Assembly (NCBI GenBank): GCA_963697705.1
Contig: CAVOPA010000017.1
Span: 372,001-436,000 of the forward strand
Direction: 5' to 3'
Length of the DNA stretch: 64,000 nt
From: CAVUCH01 sp963697705
GTDB lineage: Bacteria > Acidobacteriota > Vicinamibacteria > Vicinamibacterales > JAENWD01
Part shown: positions 37,443 to 47,214 of the stretch, in pieces
Numbering within the stretch: the first letter of the stretch is position 1
How the letters are laid out: each line of letters starts with the position of its first letter
Made by a program: the position numbers and the translations under genes
Notes under the pieces: model-generated
Seen by the model: the letters and a program-made list of their open reading frames with translations, nothing else
Database searches by the model: none
What the model was told of the DNA's origin: nothing

Positions 37443-38400
37443 CTACTCGTCGCCGGCGGGCGTTTGCAATTGCACAATCTCGTCCAGCACGGTCTGGAGA
37501 TCGGGCGGCAGCGCGGCGGTGAACTCGAGCCTTCGCCCGTCGATGGGATGTGCGAAGGCGAGCCGTGCCGCGTGCAGGAACGGGCGCTCCAGCCGGAGGA
37601 TCGGCCGCAGGTCCGCTGGGACCCGGCGGCGGGATCCGCCGTAGAGCGCGTCGCCAACGACGGCGTGACCGATGGCGCTCAGGTGCACCCGGATTTGGTG
37701 CGTGCGTCCCGTATGAATGGCGATCTGGGCGAGCGTGACCCCTTGCAGGTGCTGCACGCGAGTGATGCGGGTGACCGCCGTGCGCGCCCGCCTCGAGCGC
37801 GCCGACATCTTCTGGCGGTGCACCGGGTCGCGCCCGATTGCCGCGTCGATCCGGCGCCCGGCCTGCACGACGCCCCACACCAGCGCGAGATACTCCTTCT
37901 CGACCTCGCGATCGTGGAACTGCCGCGCGAGCGACTCGTGTGCCCGGTCGTGCTTGGCGACCACGATCAGCTCCCGACGTGCCGCGATCCAGGCGGTGCA
38001 CGATCCCAGGCCGCAGCTCGCCGCCGATGCCGCTGAGATCCGTGACGTGGTGCAGCAGCGCGTTCACCAGCGTCCCGCCGGCGTGACCGGCCGCGGGGTG
38101 CACCACCATGCCGGCGGGCTTGTTCACGACGATGAGGTCCGAGTCCTCGTACGCGACATCGAGCGGGATGTCCTCGGCCGCGGGCTCCGCGGCGGTCGGC
38201 GCGGGCAGATCGACGACGACCGTCTCACCCGGCCGCACGCTCGCATTCGCGCGGACTGCGCGCGGCCCGACCTGCACGAGGCCGTCCTTGATCAGCCGCT
38301 GGATCTGCGACCGGGAGTGCCCTGGCAGGACGGCCGCCAGGAACCGATCGAGCCGCTCGCCTGCGTAATCCTCGGTCACCGCGAGCTCGACTCGTGACAT
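37443..38400 (-). CDS. rluD: RluD-family 23S rRNA pseudouridine synthase, frameshifted
   Basis: The first part (from ATG 38400) has an S4-like RNA-binding domain (GERLDRFLAAVLPGHSRSQI), DLIVVNKPAGMVVHPAAGH and the catalytic GIVHRLDRGTSG with the active Asp. The second, in another frame, continues VVAKHDRAHESLARQF, TGRTHQIRVHLSAIGHAVVGD and the C-terminal fold. They join at about 37969-37975, one base in excess. Without it the gene is exactly 319 codons (318 aa), the normal length for RluD/RluB-like enzymes. It lies between lgt (5 bp upstream) and the Nudix gene. Assignment to RluD rather than RluC/A is by overall pattern. Confidence 0.85.
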
Positions 38401-38405
38401 GGGGG

Positions 38406-39222
38406 TCAGGACGCGCGCCTGACGGGTTTTCGCGCCGCGTTCGGTGACGGTTCCGGGCGACGGGCGAGCCACACGAGCATGACGAGGCTCAAAGGGACGA
38501 GCACGACCGAGATGAATTGTGACGTTGAGAGGACGCCGAAGACGAGTCCGCGCTCGTCGCCGCGATAGAACTCGATGACGAACCGCGAGATGCCGTACAG
38601 CAGCATATAGAGCCAGAACGTCCGGCCCGGGTAGGCGCGGCCCTTCTTCTCGCTGGTGACGAGCAGCACGAGGATCAGCGCTTCGGCCGCGCTCTCGTAC
38701 AACTGCGTTGGATGGAGCGGGACGTTGAGCGGCGTCCCCACGTTCGCCGCCGCGAGCGGGTTGGTGAACGTCACCGCCCACGGTACCGTCGTCGGCCGCC
38801 CGAAGCAGCAACCGGCGGCGAGGCACCCGAGGCGGCCGACGGCGTGGCCGAGGGCGATGCCCGGCGCGAACACGTCGCAGGTCTGCCAGAGCGGCAGCTT
38901 GTGGCGCCGCATGTACCAGAACGCGACCAGCGACCGCGAGGATCAGGCCGCCGTAGAACACGCCACCCGATCGCGCCAACGACAGCAGCTCCGCCGGATC
39001 CCTGCGGAACTGGTCGAAGTCGACGATCAGCAGCAGCAGCTTTGCCCCGACGAGCGCGCTGATGATGATGTAGATCCCCAGATCGAGCATCCGGGTGGCG
39101 TCGAGCCCGCGGGCGCGTGCGCGCGTCATCGCGAGCTTCAGGCCCAGCAGGTACGCGGCGGCGAGCAGGACGCCGTAGGTGTAGACGGTGACGGGTCCGA
39201 GATGAAACAGGTCAGGAAGCAC
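38406..39222 (-). CDS. lgt: Prolipoprotein diacylglyceryl transferase, frameshifted
   Basis: Lgt adds diacylglycerol to the lipobox cysteine of prelipoproteins, the first step of lipoprotein maturation. The GTG at 39222 overlaps the end of lspA by 11 bp. The first frame gives LFHLGPVTVYTYGVLLAAAY and GGVFYGGLILAVA. The second gives GHAVGRLGCLAAGCCFGRPT with the essential Arg/Gly residues, HPTQLYES and FVIEFYRGDERG. They join at 38927-38928 with one extra base (CC on the plus strand); removal gives exactly 272 codons (271 aa). As Lgt is usually essential in diderms and LspA beside it is intact, sequence error is likely. Confidence 0.87.
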
Positions 39223-39757
39223 TGGTCGACTCGCTCTCGTGTGTCATGTCGGGTGGCAGCCCCGCATGCGCGGGACGCAGCAGGTCGAGGATGATGATCG
39301 AGACGCCGACGGTGATGGCGGCATCCGCGACGTTGAACGCCCAGAAGTGCCAATCGCCCCAGTAGGCGTCCACGAAGTCAACGACGTACCCCTGCCGCAG
39401 CCTGTCGATCAGATTTCCCGCGGCGCCGCCCAGGATCAGCGCCAGCCCGAGCCGGGCGAGCCAGTGCGTGGCCGGCAGCTGCGTCGCATAGAGCGACACA
39501 CCGACGAGGGCGGCGAGCGCCACGACCGCGATCACGATCGGCTTGCCGGGAAAATCCGCGGCGTTCAGGAACCCGAACGCCGCTCCGGTGTTCCGGACGT
39601 GCGTCAGATCGAGCAACCCGCGAATCACCGGCACGCTCTCGTGCAAGCCGAGATCGACCACGACGATCGCTTTCGTGATCTGATCGGCGATGATCACGAG
39701 CGCCACGAGCACCCACTCGAATCGCCGGGACAGGAGGGCGCGGGTGATGTGCGCCAT
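39212..39757 (-). CDS. lspA: Signal peptidase II
   Basis: LspA cleaves the signal peptide of lipid-modified prolipoproteins. The 181-residue protein has four membrane helices and the conserved boxes DQITKAIV, NTGAAFGFL, and the two catalytic Asp motifs GNLIDRL and FNVADAAITVGV. The ATG at 39757 lies two bases after the ileS stop. The C-terminus (THESESTSAS) extends past the last helix and overlaps lgt. The order ileS-lspA-lgt puts two lipoprotein enzymes in one transcript. Confidence 0.96.
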   Translation of the reverse strand: MAHITRALLSRRFEWVLVALVIIADQITKAIVVVDLGLHESVPVIRGLLDLTHVRNTGAAFGFLNAADFPGKPIVIAVVALAALVGVSLYATQLPATHWLARLGLALILGGAAGNLIDRLRQGYVVDFVDAYWGDWHFWAFNVADAAITVGVSIIILDLLRPAHAGLPPDMTHESESTSAS

Positions 39758-39759
39758 GG

Positions 39760-42582
39760 TCACGATGCGACGAGCCCGGCGACGGCCTCGATGCAGCGGT
39801 CGCAGAGCCCTTCGCGGCCGGCCTCGGCGGAAACCGCCGGTACGAACCGCCAGCAGCGGTCGCACTTGACGCCGGTGGCACGTTCGGCGGCGAAGCGCGG
39901 CGGTCCGTCGCCGCCGGCTTCGATCAGCACGACCTCCGACACGATGAACAGCGTCGGCAGGTCGGCCGCATACCGGCGAAGGCGATCGTAGTCGTCGCCC
40001 CAAGCCTCGATCGTGAGCCGCGCCCCGAGGGAGGTGCCGACCACCTTCGCCTTGCGCTGCCGCTCGATCTCGACGTTGGCCTGGTCGCGCAGCAGGCGGA
40101 GCTTCTGCCAATCTTCCATCAGCGCCGTGTTGGCGAGCTCGTCGAGCGTGGCCGCATCAGGGAAGAGCGCCATGTGCACCGATGTCTCCCGTGCGCCGGG
40201 CAGCACCTTCCACAGCTGTTCGGCGGTCACCGGCAGCACCGGCGCCATGAGCCGCGCGAGGCCATCGGCGATCGTGTACATCGCGGTCTGCGCGGCGCGG
40301 CGGCTCCGCGATCGCGCCGCGAGGGTGTACAGGCGGTCCTTCGAGACATCCACGTAGAAGGCGCTCAGGTCCACGGTCACGAGCGCGTTCAGCGCGTGGA
40401 AGATGACGGGGAAGTCGTAGGCGTCGTAGGCGCGCCGCATCTTCGCCGCCGTATCCGCGTACCGTGCCAGCGCATAACGATCGACCGCTTCGAGTTCGTC
40501 GGAGCTGACCGAGTCGGTGGCCGGATCGAAATCGTACAGGTTGGCGACGAGGATCCGGCACGTGTTCCGGATCTTCCGGTACGCCTCGACCACCCGCGCG
40601 AGGATCTCCTTGCTGACGCGCAGCTCGTCCCGGTAGTCCGTGGAGATGACCCACAGCCGCAGCACCTCCGCCCCGCTCTCCTCGACGATCTCCTGCGGCA
40701 GGATCACGTTGCCGACCGACTTGGACATCTTCCGCCCGTCGAGATCGATCAGGAACCCGTGCGTCAGCACCTCGCGAAACGGCGGCCGTCCGCGTGTCGC
40801 GAGTCCGACGAGCAGCGAGCTTTGGAACCAGCCGCGGTGCTGGTCACTCCCTTCCAGGTACAGGTCCGCCGGCCACGTCAGCTCCGGACGAAATGGCAGC
40901 ACGGCCTCATGGCTCGACCCCGAGTCGAACCACACGTCCAGGATGTCGCGCTCGCGCACGAACGACGCCGCGCCGCACGCGGAACACGCCAGCCCGTCCG
41001 GCAGGAACTCCTCGATCGGCCGCTCGTACCACGCGTCCGCGCCGTACTGCTCGAACACCCCGGCCGCGCGCTCGATCAGCGCCGTGGTGAGCAGGGCTTC
41101 GCCACACGACGCGCAGTCAACCGCCGGGATGGGGACCCCCCACGCACGCTGGCGCGAAATGCACCAGTCCGGCCGGTTTGCCACCATGCTCTGAATCCGG
41201 TCCCGCCCCCAGGCCGGAACCCACGCGACGTCCTCGTCGATCGCATGGAGCGCGGCATCGCGCAGGGTGCGCCGGGCGCCGTCCTCACCGATTGACGGCT
41301 CCCCGTCCATGCGCACGAACCACTGCCATGTCGCCAGGAAGATCACCGGGTTGTGGCAGCGCCAGCAATGCGGGTACTGGTGCGTGAACGAGTGGTGGTG
41401 CCACAGGTGTCCCCGGTCGTTGAGGGCCTCGATGACGGCGGGGTTCGCCTCGAACACCTGCTCACCCGCGAAGAGGCCCACATCGTCGGTGAATCGGCCG
41501 TCGGGTCCGACCGGCGCGTAGATCTCCAGGCTGTACTTGCGGCCGGTCAGGAAGTCATCGGCCCCATGGCCGGGCGCGGTGTGCACGGCCCCGGTGCCCT
41601 GCTCGAGCGTCACGTAGTCGCCCAGTACCGCCAGCGAGTCGCGGTCGTACAAGGGGTGGCGAAACACCAGCCCGTCGAGGTCCGCGCCCTTGAACCGTGC
41701 GATCGGTCGAGCCAGAGGCCGGCCCACGGCGTCGGCGACGGCCGGTGCGAGAGCGGTCGCGATGATGACGACGCGGCCGTCTGCTTCGTAGGCGCCGTAC
41801 TCGAACTCGGGGTGGAACGCGATCGCCAGGTTGGACGGGATCGTCCATGGCGTCGTGGTCCAAATCAGGACGGAGATCTTGCGCCCGGCCAGCGCCGGGA
41901 ACCGGCGGCCCGCCTCCTCCGCGCTCGACGCGGCGAGCGCGAACTCGACGTAGATCGACGGCGACACGTGATCCTCGTACTCGACCTCCGCCTCCGCGAG
42001 GGCGGTGCGGCAGTGGATGCACCAGTGGACCGGCTTCTTCCCCTTGTAGATCAGCCCGCGGTCGACGAACCGGCCCAGCGCCCGGGCGATTGCCGCCTGG
42101 TACCGGTAGTTCATCGTCAGGTACGGGCGCTGCCAGTCGCCGAAGATCCCGAGCCGCTGGAACTCTTCGGTCATCACGCCGATGAAGCGCTCCGCGTAGG
42201 CGCGGCAGGCTCGTCGCACGTCGGCGAGCGCCATGTCCCGCTTCCTCGGCCCAAGCTCGCGGTCGACCTTCAGCTCGATCGGCAGCCCGTGGCAGTCGTA
42301 TCCCGGCACGTACGGCGCATCGAACCCCGACATGGACCGCGACTTCACGACGAAGTCCTTGAGGATCTTGTTGAGCGCCGTGCCGAGGTGAATCTGGCCG
42401 TTCGCGTAGGGCGGACCGTCGTGCAGCACGAAACGCGGTCTCCCGGCTCGCGCGTCGTGAATGCGTTCGTACAAGTCGATTTCGCGCCACCAGGCGATCA
42501 TCTCCGGCTCCGCGGCCTGGAGATTGGCCTTCATCGGAAACGTCGTACGGGGCAGGTTCAGCGTGTCTTTCCAATCCGCCAT
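39760..42582 (-). CDS. ileS: Isoleucyl-tRNA synthetase
   Basis: This 940-residue class I synthetase charges tRNA-Ile. The HIGH-type motif (PPYANGQIHLGTALNK) is at about residues 57-72, the editing domain is present (WTTTPWTIPSNLAIA), and KMSKS occurs as GRKMSKSVGNV near residue 615. The C-terminal zinc ribbon has CDRCW and CDRCIEA. It is therefore the bacterial IleS1-like type with a zinc finger. Length is normal. A TACAAT -10 box lies 11 bases before the ATG, so the leader is very short. It is the first gene of the ileS-lspA-lgt-rluD-nudix group. Confidence 0.97.
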   Translation of the reverse strand: MADWKDTLNLPRTTFPMKANLQAAEPEMIAWWREIDLYERIHDARAGRPRFVLHDGPPYANGQIHLGTALNKILKDFVVKSRSMSGFDAPYVPGYDCHGLPIELKVDRELGPRKRDMALADVRRACRAYAERFIGVMTEEFQRLGIFGDWQRPYLTMNYRYQAAIARALGRFVDRGLIYKGKKPVHWCIHCRTALAEAEVEYEDHVSPSIYVEFALAASSAEEAGRRFPALAGRKISVLIWTTTPWTIPSNLAIAFHPEFEYGAYEADGRVVIIATALAPAVADAVGRPLARPIARFKGADLDGLVFRHPLYDRDSLAVLGDYVTLEQGTGAVHTAPGHGADDFLTGRKYSLEIYAPVGPDGRFTDDVGLFAGEQVFEANPAVIEALNDRGHLWHHHSFTHQYPHCWRCHNPVIFLATWQWFVRMDGEPSIGEDGARRTLRDAALHAIDEDVAWVPAWGRDRIQSMVANRPDWCISRQRAWGVPIPAVDCASCGEALLTTALIERAAGVFEQYGADAWYERPIEEFLPDGLACSACGAASFVRERDILDVWFDSGSSHEAVLPFRPELTWPADLYLEGSDQHRGWFQSSLLVGLATRGRPPFREVLTHGFLIDLDGRKMSKSVGNVILPQEIVEESGAEVLRLWVISTDYRDELRVSKEILARVVEAYRKIRNTCRILVANLYDFDPATDSVSSDELEAVDRYALARYADTAAKMRRAYDAYDFPVIFHALNALVTVDLSAFYVDVSKDRLYTLAARSRSRRAAQTAMYTIADGLARLMAPVLPVTAEQLWKVLPGARETSVHMALFPDAATLDELANTALMEDWQKLRLLRDQANVEIERQRKAKVVGTSLGARLTIEAWGDDYDRLRRYAADLPTLFIVSEVVLIEAGGDGPPRFAAERATGVKCDRCWRFVPAVSAEAGREGLCDRCIEAVAGLVAS

Positions 42583-42761
42583 ATGAATGGTGAATTGTAC
42601 TCCGCTGGGGGCGGGCCCCTAAGACCAAGCGAACTCGCCAGGCGCCCGGCGCGTGCCGGCAACCCACAGGGTGGGATCGCACCTCGCCGGAGTCGTGCGA
42701 AGAGCAGAGAGGGGAGAGGCAGCAGAGACCGTATCTGGTACCGAGGATCCGAGAGCCGGAG

Positions 42762-42798
42762 GCCGAGGGCTCCGCCCTCAGCCCTCGGCTTTGTTCTT
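42762..42798 (+). terminator. Hairpin with plus-strand T-tract, no plus-strand gene upstream
   Basis: A perfect 10-bp stem GCCGAGGGCT/AGCCCTCGGC (42762-42771, 42780-42789) is followed on the plus strand by TTTGTTCTT. Both flanking genes are on the minus strand, so it would stop transcription running antisense into the LecA-like gene; it may also form the 3' hairpin of that gene's mRNA. Confidence 0.55.
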
Positions 42799-42801
42799 AC
42801 G

Positions 42802-43650
42802 TTACCGACGGTTCGTCGACGTGTCCGGCCGCACATCCACCGTAAACTCGCCGCGGTTGTCGTTGACGTCGTCATCGTTGACCCCGAGGAACAGGCGCCC
42901 GTCGGCAGGCATGGTCAACGGCGTGGTCTGGTTGCCGATGGCGAACAGGCCGACCGGGCCCACACGTCCGATCAGGGCGCCCGCGAGCACCTGGGGCATC
43001 GGTCCGCTTGGACGTCTTCCGCTCGTCGCTCCAGCGGGTCCGGCCGTGTCGCTGCCGTTACTGCTGAGCTGTACTTGGCCGCTCGCGTTGAACGTGACGC
43101 GCTCGCCCCTGCGCACGGTGATGCCGGTGTCGGTCCAGCGCTGGTTGCCCGGCACACGGATCTGTCCGCCCGAGGCCGGCAGCATGGATGGGAGTCCCTG
43201 GGTCGGCGGAGCGGTAGGCACGGCGCGCGAGCCGCTCGGGCGCGCGAGGTAGATGCGCCGGATCTCATTCGACCCGAAGTCCCGGTTACCCGTGTCCGTG
43301 TGAACCGAGATACGCTTGGGCTGGGTGCCGCCGACGTCGTAGAGGTTACCGCTGACGACCTGTCCGCTGGAGAGCACAATCAGGTGCTTGCCGGACTGAA
43401 TCTGGTTTACCTCGCTATCCGGAAAGCTGGTGCTCCCGCTGAAATCGATAACCGCCACGTCGCCGGTCGGGATTTGGCGGCTGGCTCCGCCGACGCGGAC
43501 CTGGAATCCCGCACCGCCCATATCCACGAGCTCACACGAGAGTCGCTCCCCCGAGCGCAGCACGAAAGTCGCCGCCTGCTGAGCGAGCGCGGCCGTAGCC
43601 ATTGCGAGCGCCAGGACGAAGCTCGAGGCCAGTAACAAAGCACGTCTCAT
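42802..43650 (-). CDS. Exported protein with C-terminal LecA/PA-IL-like domain
   Basis: The 282-residue product has a good AGGAGG site and a signal peptide (MRRALLLASSFVLALAMATA, cleavage after ALA-Q). Residues 25-125 form a beta-rich domain (LRSGERLSCELVDMGG; SRQIPTGDVAVIDF). Residues about 160-275 resemble the PA-IL/LecA galactose-binding fold: VPGNQRWTDTGITVRRGERV, then VLAGALIGRVG, AIGNQTTPLTMPADGRLFL and VNDDDVNDNRGEFTV. The last block matches the Ca-binding YNDVPGTYGNNSG region of LecA. Sugar or metal binding at the cell surface is likely but unproven. It lies upstream of ileS on the same strand. Confidence 0.75.
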   Translation of the reverse strand: MRRALLLASSFVLALAMATAALAQQAATFVLRSGERLSCELVDMGGAGFQVRVGGASRQIPTGDVAVIDFSGSTSFPDSEVNQIQSGKHLIVLSSGQVVSGNLYDVGGTQPKRISVHTDTGNRDFGSNEIRRIYLARPSGSRAVPTAPPTQGLPSMLPASGGQIRVPGNQRWTDTGITVRRGERVTFNASGQVQLSSNGSDTAGPAGATSGRRPSGPMPQVLAGALIGRVGPVGLFAIGNQTTPLTMPADGRLFLGVNDDDVNDNRGEFTVDVRPDTSTNRR

Positions 43651-43816
43651 TTGTAGTCCTCCTCGTCAAGTAAGGTCGAGCCGGCGGCATTCGCCGCCAC
43701 GCATCGTCAGGGTGCAAAGGCGCGGCCACAACTGAGCATGCCAGAGCTGCGCGAAATGGCCTAAAATTCGCGGTTTTGAGAGCGATTCGGCCTCCAGCGA
43801 GGACAGCTCCCCCTCG

Positions 43817-43822
43817 TATAAT
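43817..43822 (+). promoter_or_regulatory. -10 box placing M16 gene start as leaderless
   Basis: TATAAT at 43817-43822 ends six bases before the ATG at 43829, so the expected transcript start coincides with the start codon. No Shine-Dalgarno can fit. Confidence 0.7.
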
Positions 43823-43828
43823 CGAGCC

Positions 43829-45152
43829 ATGGCCACCCAGGTACCAGCGCTCCCGTTGATGCTCCCCGTCCGCGAAGTGGTCCTCGATAACGGTCTCACC
43901 GTGCTCGTACAGGAGACGCATACCGCGCCGCTCGCATCGGTGTGGTGCTGGTACAAGGTCGGATCGAAAGACGAACGTCCCGGCCTCACCGGCGTCTCGC
44001 ATTGGGTCGAGCACATGAACTTCAAGGGGACGACGAACATCCCGCGCGATCAGGTGAAGGGGATCATCGAGCAGTTCGGTGGAAGCTGGAACGGCTACAC
44101 GTGGATCGACCAGACGACGTACCTGGAGACCGCGACGCGCGACGCGCTCGACCGCATGCTGTTCATCGAAGCCGAGCGCATGGCCAACGGGCTCTTCGAT
44201 CCGGAGGACTGCGAGTCGGAGCGCACCGTGATCATCTCGGAGCTCCACGGTGGCGACAACGATCCCGAGCAGTTGCTCGACACCGAGGTGACCGCGGCAG
44301 CGTTCAAGGCACATCCGTACCGGCATCCCACCATCGGCTGGCTGAACGATCTCGAGACGATGACCCGCGACGATCTCTATGGCCACTACCGGCAGTTCTA
44401 CATCCCGAACAACGCGACGCTCGTGGTGGTCGGCGACGTGGAGACGGATGTGGTGCTCCGGCGCGTGGAGGAGCACTTCGGCAGGATTCCGCCTGGTGCC
44501 GTCCCGTCGCGGATCCGCACCGTCGAGCCCGCGCAGGTGGGCGAGCGCCGCGTCACCATCGAGAAGGAGGGCACGACGGCGTACCTGAAGCTGGCGTACC
44601 ATGCGCCCGCGGCCACGCACCCGGACTTTTTCCCGCTGCTCGTGCTCGATGCCGTGCTCACCGGCGCGAAGGGCGTGAACCTGTGGTCCTCGTTCCGCAA
44701 TCCGCCGCAGCGCAGTGCCCGCTTGTACCGCGCCCTGGTCGAGCGGCGGCTCGCCTCGTCGGTATTCGGAGCGCTGCTCCCGACCGAGCATCCGTTCCTC
44801 TACTCGGTGGCCGTGACCGCGGCCGATGGCGTGCCGCTCGAAGCGGTGGAGGAGGCCGCCGTCCAGGTGCTCGACGACGTCCGCGCGAACGGAATCACGC
44901 CCGGCGAGCTGGAACGGGCGAAGCACCAGCTACGGGCCCGCCTCGTCTTCGAGTCGGACAGCGGCACCAACATCGCGCATCAGCTCGGATACTTTCAGAC
45001 CATCGGCGACATCGACCTCTATCACCGCTCGTGGCAGGCGATAGACGCGCGTCACCGTGGACGCGGTCGCTCGCGCGGCCGCCTCGTGCCTGCGTGCCAC
45101 CAACCGCAACGTCGGCTGGTTCAAGCCGTCCCGTAGGGCGGAGATCGCATGA
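43829..45152 (+). CDS. M16 zinc metallopeptidase, catalytic member, frameshifted near 3' end
   Basis: The protein has the inverted zinc motif HWVEH (His58, Glu61, His62) and the distal ESERTVIISELHGG Glu of pitrilysin-type peptidases, then the two M16 domains. At about 45046-45050 one extra base shifts the frame. The corrected frame reads SCLRATNRNVGWFKPSRRAE and ends in TGA at 45152, overlapping the next ATG (ATGA). Corrected length is exactly 441 codons (440 aa). Uncorrected, the protein ends at 45136 in an Arg-rich tail. It forms the usual active/inactive M16B pair with the next gene and is probably secreted or periplasmic, though no clear signal peptide is seen. Confidence 0.87.
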
Positions 45153-47161
45153 GCACGCTCGTCCAGGGCCTCGCGCCCACTCGCGCCGCGCTCGGCAACG
45201 GTGCCGTGGTGCTGGCACAGCAGACCGCGACGCACGCCGCCGTGACAATGCTCGTGGCGGTCAGCGCAGGAAGCGGCCACGATCCGGCAGAACGGCTGGG
45301 GCTTGCGCATTTCGTCTCGAAGGTGATCGACCGCGGCACCGACGGGCGGACGGGGGATCAGATCGCCGAGGCGCTCGACGGGCGCGGCGTGACGCTGAAT
45401 TCGAGCGTCGGTCGTCATCTTCTGACGCTCGGCTGCACGTGCCTCGCCGAAGACTTCGACGCCGTGCTTGCGCTCGTCGCCGATGTCGTCCGGCACCCCA
45501 CGTTCCCCGCCGCGGACGTCGAAACCAGGCGCGGGGAGATCGTCACTGGTATCCGGCAGGACGAAGACAGCCCGGCGACCGTCGCGGTCGAGGGGCTCAT
45601 GGGCTTGCTCTACCCGGACGGACACCCGTACGGTCGTCGCACCAAGGGCAGCGTTGCCAGTGTCGAGTCGATCACGCGGGCCGACCTGGTGGCGTATCAC
45701 CGCGCGCAGTTCTTTCCCGCCGGCCTGATGGTGGTGATTGTCGGCGACGTCGCCGCCGTCAGCGCCATCGCGGCCGCAGAGCGCGCCTTCGGCGACTGGC
45801 TCGTGCCGGCCTCACCGCCGCTCGCCCTGCCACAGCTGTCTCCGGCGGGGCACCGTCAAAGGCTCGTGGTGCCGATGATGAACAAGGCGCAGGCCGATGT
45901 CGCGTACGGGTTCGCAACGATCACACGGCGTGATCCGGATTATCACGCCGTTACGCTCATGAACAACGTGCTTGGCCAGTACGGGATCGGCGGCCGGCTG
46001 GGCGATAGCATTCGTGAGCGGCAGGGAATGGCTTACTACGCGTTCAGCAGCTTCGACGGCAACGTCGGCGAGGGGCCGCTCGTCATCCGCGCGGGTGTCG
46101 CTCCGGAGAACGTGGATCGCACGATCGCGTCGATCGACGAGGAAGTCCGCACCATCGTCCGGGACGGCGTCACGGCATCTGAGCTTGCCGACGCGAAGCG
46201 GTACCTGATTGGGTCGATGCCGCGGAACCTGGAGACCAACTCGGGCATTGCGTCGTTCCTCCACACCACCGAGTTCTTCGGGCTCGGGCTCGATTACGAC
46301 CGGCGCGTGCCGGCGCTGCTCGACCTCGTGACGCTGGACGAGGTGCACGCGGCCACGCGGCGGGTGCTCGACCCGGGACGTGCGTCGATCGTGATCGCGG
46401 GGCCGTACGATCCGCTGGCCCGTCCAGACCCGTTCAGTCCCGGCGTGACCCGCGCTGTCTTCTTCGACGTCGATTTCACGCTGATCTACCCCGGCCCGAC
46501 GTTCCGGGGCGAGGGCTATCAGCAGTTCTGCGCCCGCCATGGCATCTCGGTCGATGCGTCGCGGTTCGAGGTCGCGGTGGCTGCCGCGTCCGCGGTGCTC
46601 GACGAAGCGCGCGACCACATATACGAAGCGGCGCTGTTTCATCGATACACGGCCGCGATCATCACCGGGATGGGAGGTGAGGGCCCGGCCGTGAATGCAT
46701 GCGCCGAGGAGATCTACGACGAGTGGGCCGCCTGCCGCCACTTCGAGCTGTACGACGATGTGGCGGCGGCCCTCCGATCAATCGCGGCGCAAAGCATCCG
46801 CATCGGCCTGATCTCGAACAGCCACCGGTGCCTCGCCTCGTTTCAGAGCCACTTCGAACTCGAGGACCTGATCACCGCGGCCGTGTCCTCGTCGGAGCAC
46901 GGCTACATGAAGCCGCACCCGAGTATCTTCGAAGCCGCGCTGCGCCTGATCGACGTGCCCGCGCCCGACGCGGTGATGGTGGGCGACAGCCTCACCCACG
47001 ACATCGACGGCGCCATCCAGGCAGGCATGCGCGCGGTGCTGGTCCGCCGCTCCGCCGACATCGGCCCCGGATGTGCCAGCCCAGCCCACGGGCGGCCCGG
47101 CGTGGCGATCATCCGCTCGCTCGAGGAGTTGCCCGCAATGCTCCAGCACGACCGGGTGTGA
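45149..47161 (+). CDS. Non-catalytic M16 peptidase fused in frame to a HAD-family hydrolase
   Basis: The 670-codon frame has two parts. Residues 1 to about 430 are an M16 peptidase homologue; at the zinc site it reads LAHFVSK, so HXXEH is lost, as is usual for the partner subunit. From about residue 433 a complete HAD hydrolase follows (FFDVDFTLIYPG nucleophile motif; LISNSHR; KPHPSIFEAAL; MVGDSLTHDIDGA). A GTG at 46445 in frame could be a separate start, and in the next frame its bases form GTGA, the overlap common here. The fusion may therefore be created by an indel upstream. The start overlaps the upstream M16 stop. Confidence 0.82.
   Translation: MSTLVQGLAPTRAALGNGAVVLAQQTATHAAVTMLVAVSAGSGHDPAERLGLAHFVSKVIDRGTDGRTGDQIAEALDGRGVTLNSSVGRHLLTLGCTCLAEDFDAVLALVADVVRHPTFPAADVETRRGEIVTGIRQDEDSPATVAVEGLMGLLYPDGHPYGRRTKGSVASVESITRADLVAYHRAQFFPAGLMVVIVGDVAAVSAIAAAERAFGDWLVPASPPLALPQLSPAGHRQRLVVPMMNKAQADVAYGFATITRRDPDYHAVTLMNNVLGQYGIGGRLGDSIRERQGMAYYAFSSFDGNVGEGPLVIRAGVAPENVDRTIASIDEEVRTIVRDGVTASELADAKRYLIGSMPRNLETNSGIASFLHTTEFFGLGLDYDRRVPALLDLVTLDEVHAATRRVLDPGRASIVIAGPYDPLARPDPFSPGVTRAVFFDVDFTLIYPGPTFRGEGYQQFCARHGISVDASRFEVAVAAASAVLDEARDHIYEAALFHRYTAAIITGMGGEGPAVNACAEEIYDEWAACRHFELYDDVAAALRSIAAQSIRIGLISNSHRCLASFQSHFELEDLITAAVSSSEHGYMKPHPSIFEAALRLIDVPAPDAVMVGDSLTHDIDGAIQAGMRAVLVRRSADIGPGCASPAHGRPGVAIIRSLEELPAMLQHDRV
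46445..47161 (+). other. HAD-superfamily hydrolase part of the M16-HAD frame
   Basis: From GTG 46445 the sequence encodes 238 residues with all HAD motifs: DVDFT (nucleophile and acid Asp), LISNS, a Lys in GYMKPHP and GDSLTHDID. A helical cap domain lies between motif I and II. It fits phosphoglycolate-phosphatase or haloacid-type hydrolases acting on small phosphometabolites. It may be an independent gene in an artificial fusion. Confidence 0.65.
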
Positions 47162-47214
47162 ACGGTGTCAGCGGCGTTCGGCCTGCGACCGGTTGGGCCG
47201 CACGAGGCGCGGTA

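Noticed and set aside
36793..39222. One long 809-codon minus-strand protein spanning lgt, rluD and the Nudix gene
   Set aside because: Single-base shifts in lgt and rluD connect unrelated frames by chance. The three enzymes have their own starts and family ends.
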